This document shows, piece after piece, positions 55,951-64,000 of a stretch of DNA of 64,000 bases. Numbering within the stretch: position 1 is the first letter of the stretch; every line of letters begins with the position of its first letter. This DNA is from an uncultured bacterium (GTDB lineage: Bacteria > Bacillota > Clostridia > Lachnospirales > Lachnospiraceae), in contig CAJMPJ010000013.1 in NCBI GenBank assembly GCA_905215155.1, positions 19,573-83,572 of the forward strand, given 5' to 3'. The notes under the pieces were generated by a model that worked only from the letters and a program-made list of their open reading frames with translations, was not told the origin of the DNA and made no database searches. A program made the translations under genes and the position numbers.

Positions 55951-56242
55951 ACAGTCTCAATATAATGCCATTGAAAGTATGTCTCCTGAGGTAGCGGCTA
56001 GAGAAAAGAGGTGGATTCCAATGGGGAATTACAAATAGAGTAGTGTCTATTAAAAATGTAGAAGGAGGAAAAGTTATGTTCAGAAAAAAATATTTTCGAT
56101 TTTTATTTCAATATTTCCAAATTATGAGGCGATAATCATTAATGCCGATGTAAGAGGAAGCGGTAAAGCGGTACATATCGAGGTGATTTTGATATGACCG
56201 GTGGGATTTATACGAAGCAAAACTGGGTAGTTTCAGATACGC
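55951..56242. other. Debris downstream of blaR1-like gene
   Basis: A short frame tail reads AIESMSPEVAAREKRWIPMGNYK then stop at about 56029. A ribosome site (GAAGGAGG) precedes a 19-codon frame at 56075 (MFRKKYFRF...). Both look like remnants of the original downstream gene cut by the junction at 56243. No complete gene. Confidence 0.4.
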
Positions 56243-56830
<588 letters not shown>

Positions 56831-56869
56831 CTATATTATAACGCGCCGTTCCTCTTTTATCAGTAGCTT

Positions 56870-57115
56870 TCATTCGGTTTCCTCCAAATTTCCTGCCATG
56901 ATACGGCGCAGCTTGTCCAGTACGCTTTCTGCGTCTCCCTCTGCGTAATGGGGAATGGTGTGGTAGACGGTATTCCTTTCAACGGCAATCATTTCTTCTG
57001 TGCTGAAATCAAACTCGAAAACGCCGTCTTTGAAATGCTCCGCCACACGCTCGGCAATTTCCGGTTTCAGATTTTTGGGAAGTTCGCTTAAATCCGCAGG
57101 CTTACGCAATCCCAT
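56870..57115 (-). CDS. Hypothetical mobile-element protein (81 aa)
   Basis: MGLRKPADLSELPKNLKPEIAERVAEHFKDGVFEFDFSTEEMIAVERNTVYHTIPHYAEGDAESVLDKLRRIM. The ATG at 57115 has GGAGCG upstream and overlaps the broken repA gene. Small proteins of this kind accompany recombinases in CTn elements. No family name can be given. Confidence 0.55.
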   Translation of the reverse strand: MGLRKPADLSELPKNLKPEIAERVAEHFKDGVFEFDFSTEEMIAVERNTVYHTIPHYAEGDAESVLDKLRRIMAGNLEETE

Positions 57116-57375
57116 CACGCTCCTTCCTTACAGGCAAAATATTCAGCGTAATGACCGCCGGACGGCCAAGTCCCTGCTTTTTGCGGATGATCAGGCCGCT
57201 GCGTTCTAATTTCTGAAACGCTCTGGTTGGAAATGCCCGCCCGGTCTAAGAGCATGGCATACAGTACCTTTGCGTCATTGGATAAGTCCATCGGCACCAG
57301 AAACCGGGGGAAGGGCAGATAGGGCGGTACGCCGCTGTCCTCCTTGTAAGGCGTCAAAATATAATTTTGCATCAT
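57115..57375 (-). pseudogene. RepA_N initiator, internally deleted and frameshifted
   Basis: Starts MMQNYILTPYKEDSGVPPYLPFPRFLVPMDLSNDAKVLYAMLLDRAG, the RepA_N N-terminus. Then 50 or so residues are missing. The C-terminal winged-helix text (RAFQKLERSGLIIRKKQGLGRPAVITLNILPV) is in another frame, down to about 57118. Probably non-functional. Confidence 0.75.
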
Positions 57376-57740
57376 GTACTCCTTTCCATCAATCCATCCC
57401 TGATTGATTGGATTGATATGGACTATCTTGTTTAACTTCTTCTCTTTAATTTCCGTCTAAATATGGGCTGTCAAAACTGTCTGGAAATCCGGCGCCGGAA
57501 AGAGAGGAACAGGGCTGCCCGGAGCGTCAGGTTTTCCAGTCTCTGAAAATCCAGTATTGGAGAATCCCATATAGGCGGACATGGCAAAAGCGATAAACTG
57601 GCAGAATCGAAATCAATACCTGAATGGGAAAATCCCGTTTAGGTCAAAATCGTCCTGCGGACAGTTAAAAGCAAGTTTTAGAGAGGTATAAGGGATTTAT
57701 CCCACATACCCGCTGACCGTAGCTTGAAACACCAGCAGAT
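57376..57740. other. Intergenic stretch without a gene
   Basis: Contains a palindromic GATTGATTGGATTGAT region upstream of the broken repA and a GGGATTTATCCC palindrome at about 57688-57699. I see no coding frame worth reporting. Confidence 0.4.
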
Positions 57741-58103
57741 TCAAGGCTTTTTCGCTTCTAATTGTCCGCATGGGAACCTCCTTTTCCTGTCGCTGGCTGT
57801 TTTCTGTCTGCGGTGGACTTTCTTTGCGCAGAGTTTACAGTATTTCGCCCGGTTGGAACCGGGGAGGAATGATTGGCCGCAGACCACGCAGCGTTTTAAT
57901 TCCTCCCGAAACAGCAGCACCGTTTCCAGCGATCCGTCCAGCGGCAGGTCAGCTCGGCGGAACCATTTGCAGAGAAGCGAATAAGAAATACTCTGGACGC
58001 AGACACATTCCTCCCCATCGTCCAGAAGAATACAGTTTCCGTTATCGTAGTTGCAACATTTATGTACTAACTTATGCATCTGGCGGTACTGCGGATAATT
58101 CAT
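57741..58103 (-). CDS. Cysteine-rich VLP-domain protein (120 aa)
   Basis: CCNYDNGNCILLDDGEECVCVQSISYSLLCKWFRRADLPLDG is followed by a zinc-ribbon CVVCGQSFLPGSNRAKYCKLCAKKVHRRQ. This is the cysteine-rich VLP type encoded in many Clostridial conjugative elements. Function unknown; the two Cys clusters suggest metal-dependent nucleic-acid binding. It belongs with the decayed recombinase and repA. Confidence 0.8.
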   Translation of the reverse strand: MNYPQYRQMHKLVHKCCNYDNGNCILLDDGEECVCVQSISYSLLCKWFRRADLPLDGSLETVLLFREELKRCVVCGQSFLPGSNRAKYCKLCAKKVHRRQKTASDRKRRFPCGQLEAKKP

Positions 58104-58159
58104 AACCGGAATCTGATCATGGATAAAAACACCTCCTTCCTGACCGTAAAAAATGTCCC

Positions 58160-58351
58160 TCTACTATACAGTTCATTTTTGAGGGTAAATAGGACGGTCA
58201 ATTTTGCACAAAAATATCTTTCTACTATTCAGTTCATTTTTGGGGCAAAATGACGGGGGTATTTTGCAAATTTCACAAAAAATTCATAACTGCCGTGTGC
58301 GGGTAAGCGGTTATAAAATATCCCCTCATATATCCGTTCATTTTTTAGCGG
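58160..58351. repeat. Three dispersed repeats upstream of the VLP gene
   Basis: TCTACTATACAGTTCATTTT (58160), TCTACTATTCAGTTCATTTT (58221) and a diverged copy with TCATATATCCGTTCATTTTTT (58326). The first two differ at one base in 20 and lie 61 bases apart. They could be initiator or regulator sites of the decayed element. The whole 58104-58534 stretch has no gene. Confidence 0.55.
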
Positions 58352-58380
58352 AAAGTTGCCGTCTGCATGAAAATTTGTCA

Positions 58381-58413
58381 AAAAAATTCCGCCGCAGTTG
58401 TTCCTACGACGGA
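58381..58413 (-). terminator. Terminator downstream of the ABC operon
   Basis: Minus strand TCCGTCG, 12-base loop, CGGCGGA (one wobble), then ATTTTTTTG. A second perfect hairpin (TAAGAACCG / CGGTTCTTA, 58491-58510) lies closer to the permease stop but lacks a T-run. Confidence 0.6.
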
Positions 58414-58534
58414 TTTTTAATGTCCCATCACATCATCACCTCCAATGTTTTGTTATACATTTTTTAGACAATCTGGAAATTAAGAACCGACGCGACAGCG
58501 ACGGTTCTTAAATCAATCTCAAACCGCAACTCTA

Positions 58535-59779
58535 TTATGCCACCTGATGTTTGCAATAGGAATGAAGTGCCAAGAACATAAACACGAATACTTCAATTCC
58601 TGCTGAAATCAAAATAACATAAGGTGTCCAGAAACTCATTCCACCGATATGCAGATAATTGAAATTCGCAAGCTGATAAAGGAAGTTGTTCTGCATACCA
58701 ATTCCGGCAGATGGCAGTATGGTAAAAAGCCATGTTGCACCACCCATCGCTGCATAAGCAAAAAGCGGCATAAGAAGAACTACAATAGAAATCAGCAAAA
58801 CTGTCAATGTATCTTTGCACTTTGCAGACAGGAATAGTGTACAGCTAACTGTTGCTAATACTGAGAGCAAGCCTGCTGCAGCAAGAATAATCTGCAACTG
58901 TCCTAGGTTGATGTTTGGCAGGTTGATGATAGAGTATAGCATTTGGAACGATGTTTTTAAGCAGTCCATCCCGAACGCTACGTTCAAAATCAGAATGTGT
59001 ACCGTAATCCCAACAAGGAAAGTAACAATGAAAAGCGTAAATGCCGCCAAAATTTTGGTGACTGCCAATCGTGTACGCCCATGCTTGGTGGTTCGCAGAA
59101 TACTGTCACCGCCCGTTTGGTATTCTCCGGCGAAAGTAGGCGCTGCGATTGCCACGCACAGAATAGCAAGGAACAAAATATAAAACTCAATATAATCAAA
59201 TGCATCCTTAGAAATTCCAGAGTGCAGATAAAATGGCTTATCAAGTTCTGAATATTTTTCAAGAGCCTTTTGCTGTGCGGTTTCATATTCTCTTTGTTCA
59301 TTCCGCATAACATCACGCAAATGTTCCGCGCATTTTTCATAGTAGGTTTGGTCGATGGCATTTGGGTCAATATCCATCAAATCGGCACCAATACCTGTTG
59401 ATGGATCGGCAAACACTTCGGATAGACTTTTCAGTAAAGGGCGGATTGGAACAATTTTTTCAATATTCACCGACAGCGGAAAGCCCTCTTCCTCAACCGG
59501 CCCATATTCCTGAACGTAGCTTTGATAAGTTTCCAAAGCTGTCTTGATCCTATCTGGGGTCACTTCATCGGAGGATGTTTCGTATAAACCTCGTTTGTAT
59601 TCGATAGCAGCCAAGCCATCCAATTCTGTAACAGTCCCATCTTCATTTGGGCGGTTGATACCCTCAAATGAAATAGGCAGGTATGCCATAGCTACGGAAA
59701 GCAGAAGCGCAATCACAAGTAAAATCAGAGTACGCCGTGATTTCAAAATACGTTTTAATTCAAGTCTAAAAAGTCGCAT
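58535..59779 (-). CDS. ABC-2-type transporter permease
   Basis: 414 residues from the ATG at 59779 (AGGAGG upstream). One membrane helix near the N-terminus (LILLVIALLLSVAMAYLPISF), a large extracytoplasmic loop (residues 40-185), then five further helices starting YIEFYILFLAILCVAIAAPTFAGEY. This is the ABC-2 layout of export or peptide-resistance transporters. It follows the ATPase gene by one base and sits under the VanR/VanS-like system, which suggests resistance to a wall- or membrane-active compound. Confidence 0.87.
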   Translation of the reverse strand: MRLFRLELKRILKSRRTLILLVIALLLSVAMAYLPISFEGINRPNEDGTVTELDGLAAIEYKRGLYETSSDEVTPDRIKTALETYQSYVQEYGPVEEEGFPLSVNIEKIVPIRPLLKSLSEVFADPSTGIGADLMDIDPNAIDQTYYEKCAEHLRDVMRNEQREYETAQQKALEKYSELDKPFYLHSGISKDAFDYIEFYILFLAILCVAIAAPTFAGEYQTGGDSILRTTKHGRTRLAVTKILAAFTLFIVTFLVGITVHILILNVAFGMDCLKTSFQMLYSIINLPNINLGQLQIILAAAGLLSVLATVSCTLFLSAKCKDTLTVLLISIVVLLMPLFAYAAMGGATWLFTILPSAGIGMQNNFLYQLANFNYLHIGGMSFWTPYVILISAGIEVFVFMFLALHSYCKHQVA

Positions 59780-59780
59780 A

Positions 59781-60668
59781 TTATCTGTCCTCCTTTTCCA
59801 AGTCTGTCTGAGGGAATAGCCACAGATACAGATCTTCCAAGCGTGGTTCCATTGTAACAGAACCTTCAATTTCCGAATGTTCGGACAGATAACGAATGGA
59901 AACTTGATTGTGATCCTCGCCGCGCTGATTGATGATTCGCAGCCGCATTTCACATTCCGGCAGCTTTGATGCCGGAATTGTGCAATTCCAGACCTTGCCC
60001 TCAATTTGCTTGACAAACTCCGTAGTAGTTCCTACGTCAACAATTTCTCCGGCTTTCATAATCGCATTGCGCGTGGAAATATATTCTATATCAGATACGA
60101 TATGGGTGGAGATCAACACAATCCGATCATGCGAAAACTCGGAAATGAAGTTTCGCAAGCGAACACGTTCTCCGGGGTCAAGTCCTGCGGTCGGTTCGTC
60201 CATAACAAGTATCTCTGGATCGTTCAACATAGCCTGCGCAATACCAACACGCCGCTTCATACCACCGGACAGATTAGAGATTTTTTTCCTTTTCACATCG
60301 GAGAGCGAAAGAATTTCCAACAGATGATTGATCTTTTGGGTGGCTGCTCTCGTCGGAATATCTTTTAGAGCAGCCATATACTCCAAATAGTCCTTTACTG
60401 TGAAATCCCGGTGATACCCGAAGTCTTGCGGCAGAAAGCCAAACTTATTTCGATAGGCTTCCCCTAATTCTCGAATGTCTTTCCCGTCATAGTAAACCGT
60501 TCCGCTGGTTGGTGTCATAATATCAGCAATCATGCGCATGAGAGTAGTCTTTCCTGCGCCATTCGCCCCCAAAAGCCCCCAGACGCCGGGGGTCAGGGTC
60601 AGATTGACATCGTTCACAGCGGTTTTGTCTTTGAACTGTTTGCTTAAATGTTCTATTTTCAGTTCCAT
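59781..60668 (-). CDS. ABC transporter ATP-binding protein
   Basis: 295 residues. Walker A is GANGAGKTT at 34-42, the signature LSGGMKRRVGIAQAML, and Walker B ILVMDEPTAGLDPGER. The length and C-terminal extension fit ABC-2 exporters such as bacitracin or lantibiotic resistance pumps. It pairs with the permease directly downstream. AGGAG lies upstream of the ATG. Confidence 0.92.
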   Translation of the reverse strand: MELKIEHLSKQFKDKTAVNDVNLTLTPGVWGLLGANGAGKTTLMRMIADIMTPTSGTVYYDGKDIRELGEAYRNKFGFLPQDFGYHRDFTVKDYLEYMAALKDIPTRAATQKINHLLEILSLSDVKRKKISNLSGGMKRRVGIAQAMLNDPEILVMDEPTAGLDPGERVRLRNFISEFSHDRIVLISTHIVSDIEYISTRNAIMKAGEIVDVGTTTEFVKQIEGKVWNCTIPASKLPECEMRLRIINQRGEDHNQVSIRYLSEHSEIEGSVTMEPRLEDLYLWLFPQTDLEKEDR

Positions 60669-60808
60669 ACCTACACTCCTTTCTTTTGCTTCGGCTGAAC
60701 AATGAAAAGCCCTTGTTCGATAATCATTGTACCAAACAAGGGCTTTTCAATCTCAAAAATCACACGCTTAAATTCCTAAGCAATTCCTAAGATCATGTTC
60801 TAATTTTC

Positions 60809-61873
60809 TTAAGTGGAGATAGGCAACGTAATCACAAAATCTATGGTTTCGTTTTGGCTGGATGCAGTAATCGTTCCACCGTGTAAATGTATAATCTCTT
60901 CCGCAATAGAAAGTCCAAGTCCCACACCGCCTGTATTGGAAAGCCGGGCCTCATCCAACCGATTGAATTTCTCAAATATGCTGTTAAGCTGCTCCTGCGG
61001 AATTGTTTTCCCGCGATTTTCAAAAGTAATCTGAATATCATGCTCTAACCGTTTGGCCGATATAGTGATCTCTGTCTGCGGATAGCTATACGAAGCAGCA
61101 TTTCGTAAAAGATTGCTGAAAACCCTCGCCAGTTTTTCGGGATCAGCGTTCACAGATAAGTTATCCTCCGCAGTAAATACCGCCGTGTTGCCATTTGCAG
61201 AGAGTGTCGGATATACTTCATCAATCACCTGTGCAATTAAACAATGCAAGTCCACATTCTCTTTTTTGATAATGACTGTATGTGCATTGTATTTTGTAAT
61301 TTCAAAAAGCTCATTGATGAGTTTTTCAAGACGCTCCGCCTTGTCCAACGCGACCTTAACATACTTTTCTTTTTGTTGTTCAGGCATATCCGGGGCTTCA
61401 TGGAGTAAACTCAAATAGCCGATCACCGTTGTCAGCGGGGTGCGTATATCATGTGCCAGATACATGACAATTTCATTTTTCTTTTCCTCTGCCTGTTTTG
61501 CAGCCTGCTTACTCAACAGAACGGACATTTTGATTTGATTTAGCTGTTCTTCTAACTCTTTCAACGGGTCAGACAAGGCTACTGTATGGTCGTTCTGCTC
61601 ATAAACCGTTTGGGTTGCCGTAATTACTTCATCCAGATACCCCCATGGTTTTTTCCAAAAATATTTGAAGATACACACAAAGCCTATCATCAAATAGGTA
61701 ACAAAAAGCGCATCAATCCGCCAGTAGAGCCATGCCAAAATACCGTTGTCGAATTTTGAAAAGATGTAATTCAGCAGGATTGTCAAACTATATCCCACAA
61801 CGGTATAAATCAGCAACGACAGGTATAGACGCACTCTAAGACGCTTTTCTGTCGCAATTTCTTTATTCGGCAT
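60809..61873 (-). CDS. VanS-like sensor histidine kinase
   Basis: 354 residues. Two membrane helices (about 16-36 and 56-72) with a very short outer loop, then the dimerisation box LAHDIRTPLTTVIGY with His141, and ATPase boxes FSNLLRNAASYSY and GGVGLGLSIAEEIIHLHGG. The short loop is as in VanS kinases and kinases that sense through a partner. It would phosphorylate the VanR-like regulator encoded upstream. Confidence 0.9.
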   Translation of the reverse strand: MPNKEIATEKRLRVRLYLSLLIYTVVGYSLTILLNYIFSKFDNGILAWLYWRIDALFVTYLMIGFVCIFKYFWKKPWGYLDEVITATQTVYEQNDHTVALSDPLKELEEQLNQIKMSVLLSKQAAKQAEEKKNEIVMYLAHDIRTPLTTVIGYLSLLHEAPDMPEQQKEKYVKVALDKAERLEKLINELFEITKYNAHTVIIKKENVDLHCLIAQVIDEVYPTLSANGNTAVFTAEDNLSVNADPEKLARVFSNLLRNAASYSYPQTEITISAKRLEHDIQITFENRGKTIPQEQLNSIFEKFNRLDEARLSNTGGVGLGLSIAEEIIHLHGGTITASSQNETIDFVITLPIST

Positions 61874-61884
61874 AAATACACCTC

Positions 61885-62395
61885 CTACCGATTGGCAAAC
61901 AGGATAAATCCAAGCAGTCCAATCACAATGGCGCTTACAATGACCGCCAGAACAGAAAACAACCTGTTTGTTTTAGCCCTATCCCCAAGTAACCGAACTA
62001 TCATCGAATATACGACAAGTCCTAAGAGGCCGCCTGCCGTATTTGTGAGTATATCGGTAATATCAGACCGTCCGATTGCTAAAACATATTGCGTGGTTTC
62101 CAGCAATAAACTTGTTCCGGCAATCACCATTATCTTAGCGTAAAATTTTGCTTTAGACAGTAGCATTTGGAGATAGATACCCATAGGCATGAAAATCAAA
62201 ACATTTTCAAGCACCTCTGTTAAGTGAAATGCCGCTCCAATTTTCTTATCATAATGAAATGGTATGATGTTCACACTTCTTATCTTGTCCAAATCGCTGA
62301 TTGAGAATTGCAATTTGAACAATATGATCCAGACCAAGAGTGCCAGATAAATTAAAAACAAAATAACTGCCAAGTAAGTTGATCTTCATTTTCAT
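61885..62395 (-). CDS. VanZ-family membrane protein, possibly frameshifted at the start
   Basis: The main frame (AVILFLIYLALLVWIILFKLQFS ... NIIPFHYDKK ... ENVLIFMPMGIYL ... ETTQYVLAIGRSDITDILTNTAGGLLG) is VanZ-like, with four helices. In this frame the only start is a TTG at 62373 without a ribosome site. The good ribosome site AGGAGAAC and ATG at 62395 read MKMKINLL in another frame. Removing one base of CTTGGCAG near 62370 would join them as MKMKINLLAVILFLIYLALL. VanZ proteins lower binding of teicoplanin-type drugs. Confidence 0.75.
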
Positions 62396-62411
62396 AACGT
62401 TCTCCTTTCGC

Positions 62412-63107
62412 TTAAATTTTGTAGCCGACACCCCAAATCGTTTTAATATACTGGGGAGTATCGGAAGTGTCATTCAGTTTCTCGCGCAGATGCCGAATAT
62501 GCACGGTAATCGTGCTGCTGTTTTTAGAATAATATTCATCCTTCCATACCGCATGAAACAAATCCTCAATGCTTACAACATTTCCGGCGCTTGCCAAAAG
62601 AACGTGGAGGATAGAAAATTCCGTTGGGGTCAGAGAAACAAGTTCACCGTCTAACAGACATTCGTGGGTCTGCACATTCAAGCGTAATTTGTTGTATGAA
62701 AGCTCTGATGGAACTTTTTCTGTGATTGTGCCAGGTGAATATTTTTTGTAACGTCTCAACTGTGCTTTCACTCTGGCAACTACTTCAAGCGGGCGAAACG
62801 GCTTTGTCACATAATCATCTGCTCCCAATGTCAGACCTGTGATTTTATCCGTTTCTTCGATTTTGGCCGTTAGCATGATGATCGGATAAGTATACTTTTC
62901 GCGGATAAGCTGGCAGAGCGAAAAGCCATTCATATCGGGAAGCATAATATCCAGAATGGCAAGATCAATGTCACCGTTTTCAATACACGACATGGCATCC
63001 GTTGCACAGTAAAATTTATAAACTATGTAGTTTTCGTTTTTTAGATAGACTTCCAACAAGTCTGCTATATCCTGCTCGTCATCTATAATCAAAATCTTTT
63101 CAGGCAT
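62412..63107 (-). CDS. VanR-like OmpR-family response regulator
   Basis: 231 residues. The receiver has acidic pocket DDEQD, phosphoacceptor Asp53 (AILDIMLPD) and K-P-F at about 102-104. The winged-helix output is LTPTEFSILHVLLASAGNVVSIEDLFHAVWKDEYYSKNSSTITVHIRHLREKL. It begins the VanR-VanZ-VanS-ABC operon. GGAG lies upstream of the ATG. Confidence 0.92.
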   Translation of the reverse strand: MPEKILIIDDEQDIADLLEVYLKNENYIVYKFYCATDAMSCIENGDIDLAILDIMLPDMNGFSLCQLIREKYTYPIIMLTAKIEETDKITGLTLGADDYVTKPFRPLEVVARVKAQLRRYKKYSPGTITEKVPSELSYNKLRLNVQTHECLLDGELVSLTPTEFSILHVLLASAGNVVSIEDLFHAVWKDEYYSKNSSTITVHIRHLREKLNDTSDTPQYIKTIWGVGYKI

Positions 63108-63191
63108 ATTTTCAACTCCTTTTTTCTCGTATATCCGATTAAGTATAGCAAATGCAGCATCTTAATTCCCAATGGATTGCATGAGAAAATA

Positions 63192-63287
63192 TTAAGATTT
63201 TCCTAACATCCTATAACATCTGTTCCACGCATTTTTCATCAAGGCACAAAGTTCCTTGTTATCGTCTATAATCAAAACACTATTCAT
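63192..63287 (-). pseudogene. Response-regulator N-terminal remnant
   Basis: 31 codons, MNSVLIIDDNKELCALMKNAWNRCYRMLGKS, contain the DDNKEL acidic pocket of a receiver domain and then stop. It overlaps the end of the HTH gene. It looks like the leftover of a second regulator. Confidence 0.5.
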
Positions 63288-63468
63288 GTTTCAAAGTCCT
63301 CCCTTGTTTTGTCCTGCCGTCAACCGGCTTTTTTGCGTCCTTCGGTATCAACCATAATATTGCCATTTTTACAGCACCGGGAATCCGGTCTGCTGCACAG
63401 TAATAATTTATTTGACGGGCTGAAATGCCCCATTTTTCACTGGCTTCTTTGAGCGTCATATAATCCAT
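63280..63468 (-). CDS. Small HTH protein (excisionase/MerR-like)
   Basis: 62 residues, MDYMTLKEASEKWGISARQINYYCAADRIPGAVKMAILWLIPKDAKKPVDGR. The helix-turn-helix with wing (LKEASEKWGIS ... WLIPKDAKKP) matches small excisionase-like DNA-binding proteins. GGAGG lies 7 bases before the ATG. It may regulate the operon or belong to a mobile element. Confidence 0.75.
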   Translation of the reverse strand: MDYMTLKEASEKWGISARQINYYCAADRIPGAVKMAILWLIPKDAKKPVDGRTKQGRTLKHE

Positions 63469-63756
63469 ATCTATACCTCCGACAGATTTTATTATATTTC
63501 GTTATCTCGAAGAATACAATAGATCGAAGGTAAACATTTCCTAAGTTTTCTACGATAATAAGAGGAAGTACAAATACTGGCAAGCAATGCATCTTTACGT
63601 AAAAGATGCCTACCAGGCAGAAATTTCGTTCCCGTAATTCCTGTCTGGTGCTTGTTGGTGACATGTCCCCAAACCCCTGAGATCATCACCTGCAGTGATG
63701 GCTGCGCGTTCCGATGGAACGCTAAAAAATTGAAACCTAATATCTTGCAAAAATAA
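63469..63756. other. Stretch without a recognised gene
   Basis: Open frames exist on the minus strand (for example 63492-63770) but lack ribosome sites and family features. I cannot support a gene here. Confidence 0.4.
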
Positions 63757-63801
63757 AAAATGCTATGCAATCAGTGAACCTTTTGCATAGCATTTTCTAT
63801 T
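63757..63801. terminator. Strong bidirectional terminator
   Basis: Perfect 14-base arms AAAATGCTATGCAA and TTGCATAGCATTTT with a 12-base loop, with a T-run on the plus side and T-rich sequence on the minus side. Confidence 0.75.
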
Positions 63802-63876
63802 TTTCCGTTTACCTGACATAAGTCATAAGTTTTGTAATGTTTCCTTATGGGCTACTGCCATTTTTGCGCTCTCTTT

Positions 63877-64000
63877 TTATTTGCCTATAAATGCAAATAC
63901 CATTTTGAATTGTTTCAAAATGCCATATGCTAGTACTACAGCGAACAGTAGCGTAAAATAAATTTCGGGTAATGGGAATTTATGTAAACCATAAAAAGGA
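63877..64000 (-). CDS. C-terminus of a membrane protein entering from the right edge
   Basis: Reading in from the right edge the minus strand gives 40 codons, PFYGLHKFPLPEIYFTLLFAVVLAYGILKQF..., and a TAA at 63877-63879. The hydrophobic helix and the terminator 76 bases downstream suggest the end of a real gene, but the family is not identifiable. Confidence 0.4.
   Translation of the reverse strand, partial: PFYGLHKFPLPEIYFTLLFAVVLAYGILKQFKMVFAFIGK

Noticed and set aside
58535..58540. vanHAX-type glycopeptide resistance
   Set aside because: Only VanR, VanS and VanZ-like proteins occur; no D-lactate ligase, dehydrogenase or VanX is encoded in the window.
63492..63770. 92-codon frame near the right end
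   Set aside because: No ribosome site, ends overlap a terminator and the composition is not protein-like.

Overview
The window looks like DNA from a gut Clostridia (Lachnospiraceae-like Firmicute). The evidence is strong AGGAGG ribosome sites, the Tn1549/CTn5-type conjugation gene set, SpaA-type surface proteins, IS3/IS66 remnants, and BlaI/BlaR1-like and VanR/VanS-like regulators. No rRNA or tRNA gene was recognised. Almost everything from 1 to 48.4 kb is on the minus strand, so the story reads from right to left.

Region 1 (about 48.4 to 10.4 kb) is the body of an integrative conjugative element. In transcription order it has parA-parB, a small membrane protein, SSB, two Rep-type proteins (one carrying a five-copy 23-bp iteron array inside its gene), a DnaC-like loader, PcfB, VirD4, a Maff2 pilin-like protein, VirB6, PrgI/VirB3, VirB4, a triple-domain wall hydrolase, DUF4315, DUF4366, an MT-A70 methylase, topoisomerase III, a 2122-residue adhesin, DUF5688, a RadC/JAB protein and a very large methylase-helicase. 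A group II intron with its maturase splits virB4 exactly after a GTGCG 5' boundary. No relaxase or integrase of this element lies in the window; they should be to the left of it.

Region 2 (1 to about 10.4 kb) is a second, mobilizable element nested in the first. It interrupts the methylase-helicase gene just before helicase motif VI. It carries tnpV, tet(O) with its complete promoter and attenuator leader, a KTR zinc-ribbon gene, three sigma-like genes (one with an in-frame TAA), a RepA-like ATPase, a MobV relaxase with a recognisable oriT, parB, a PC4/YdbC-like gene and a large serine recombinase that runs off the left edge.

Region 3 (48.4 to 58.5 kb) is a mosaic of debris and cargo: an XRE fragment, a SEC-C protein, an IS3 remnant, a truncated yjdF gene behind a structured leader, an IS66 tnpB fragment, then a plus-strand lipoprotein / SH3 / BlaI / BlaR1 unit whose two promoters share an almost identical operator-like block. 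The remains of another serine-recombinase element follow (recombinase fragment, broken repA, cysteine-rich VLP protein). Region 4 (58.5 to 63.5 kb) is a VanR-VanZ-VanS-ABC transporter operon without vanHAX.

The most striking unexplained signals are a long dyad inside both parB genes at the same codons, with three compensating base-pair changes between the copies; the out-of-frame-period iterons in repA; and a tnpV gene overprinted in another frame of the methylase-helicase.
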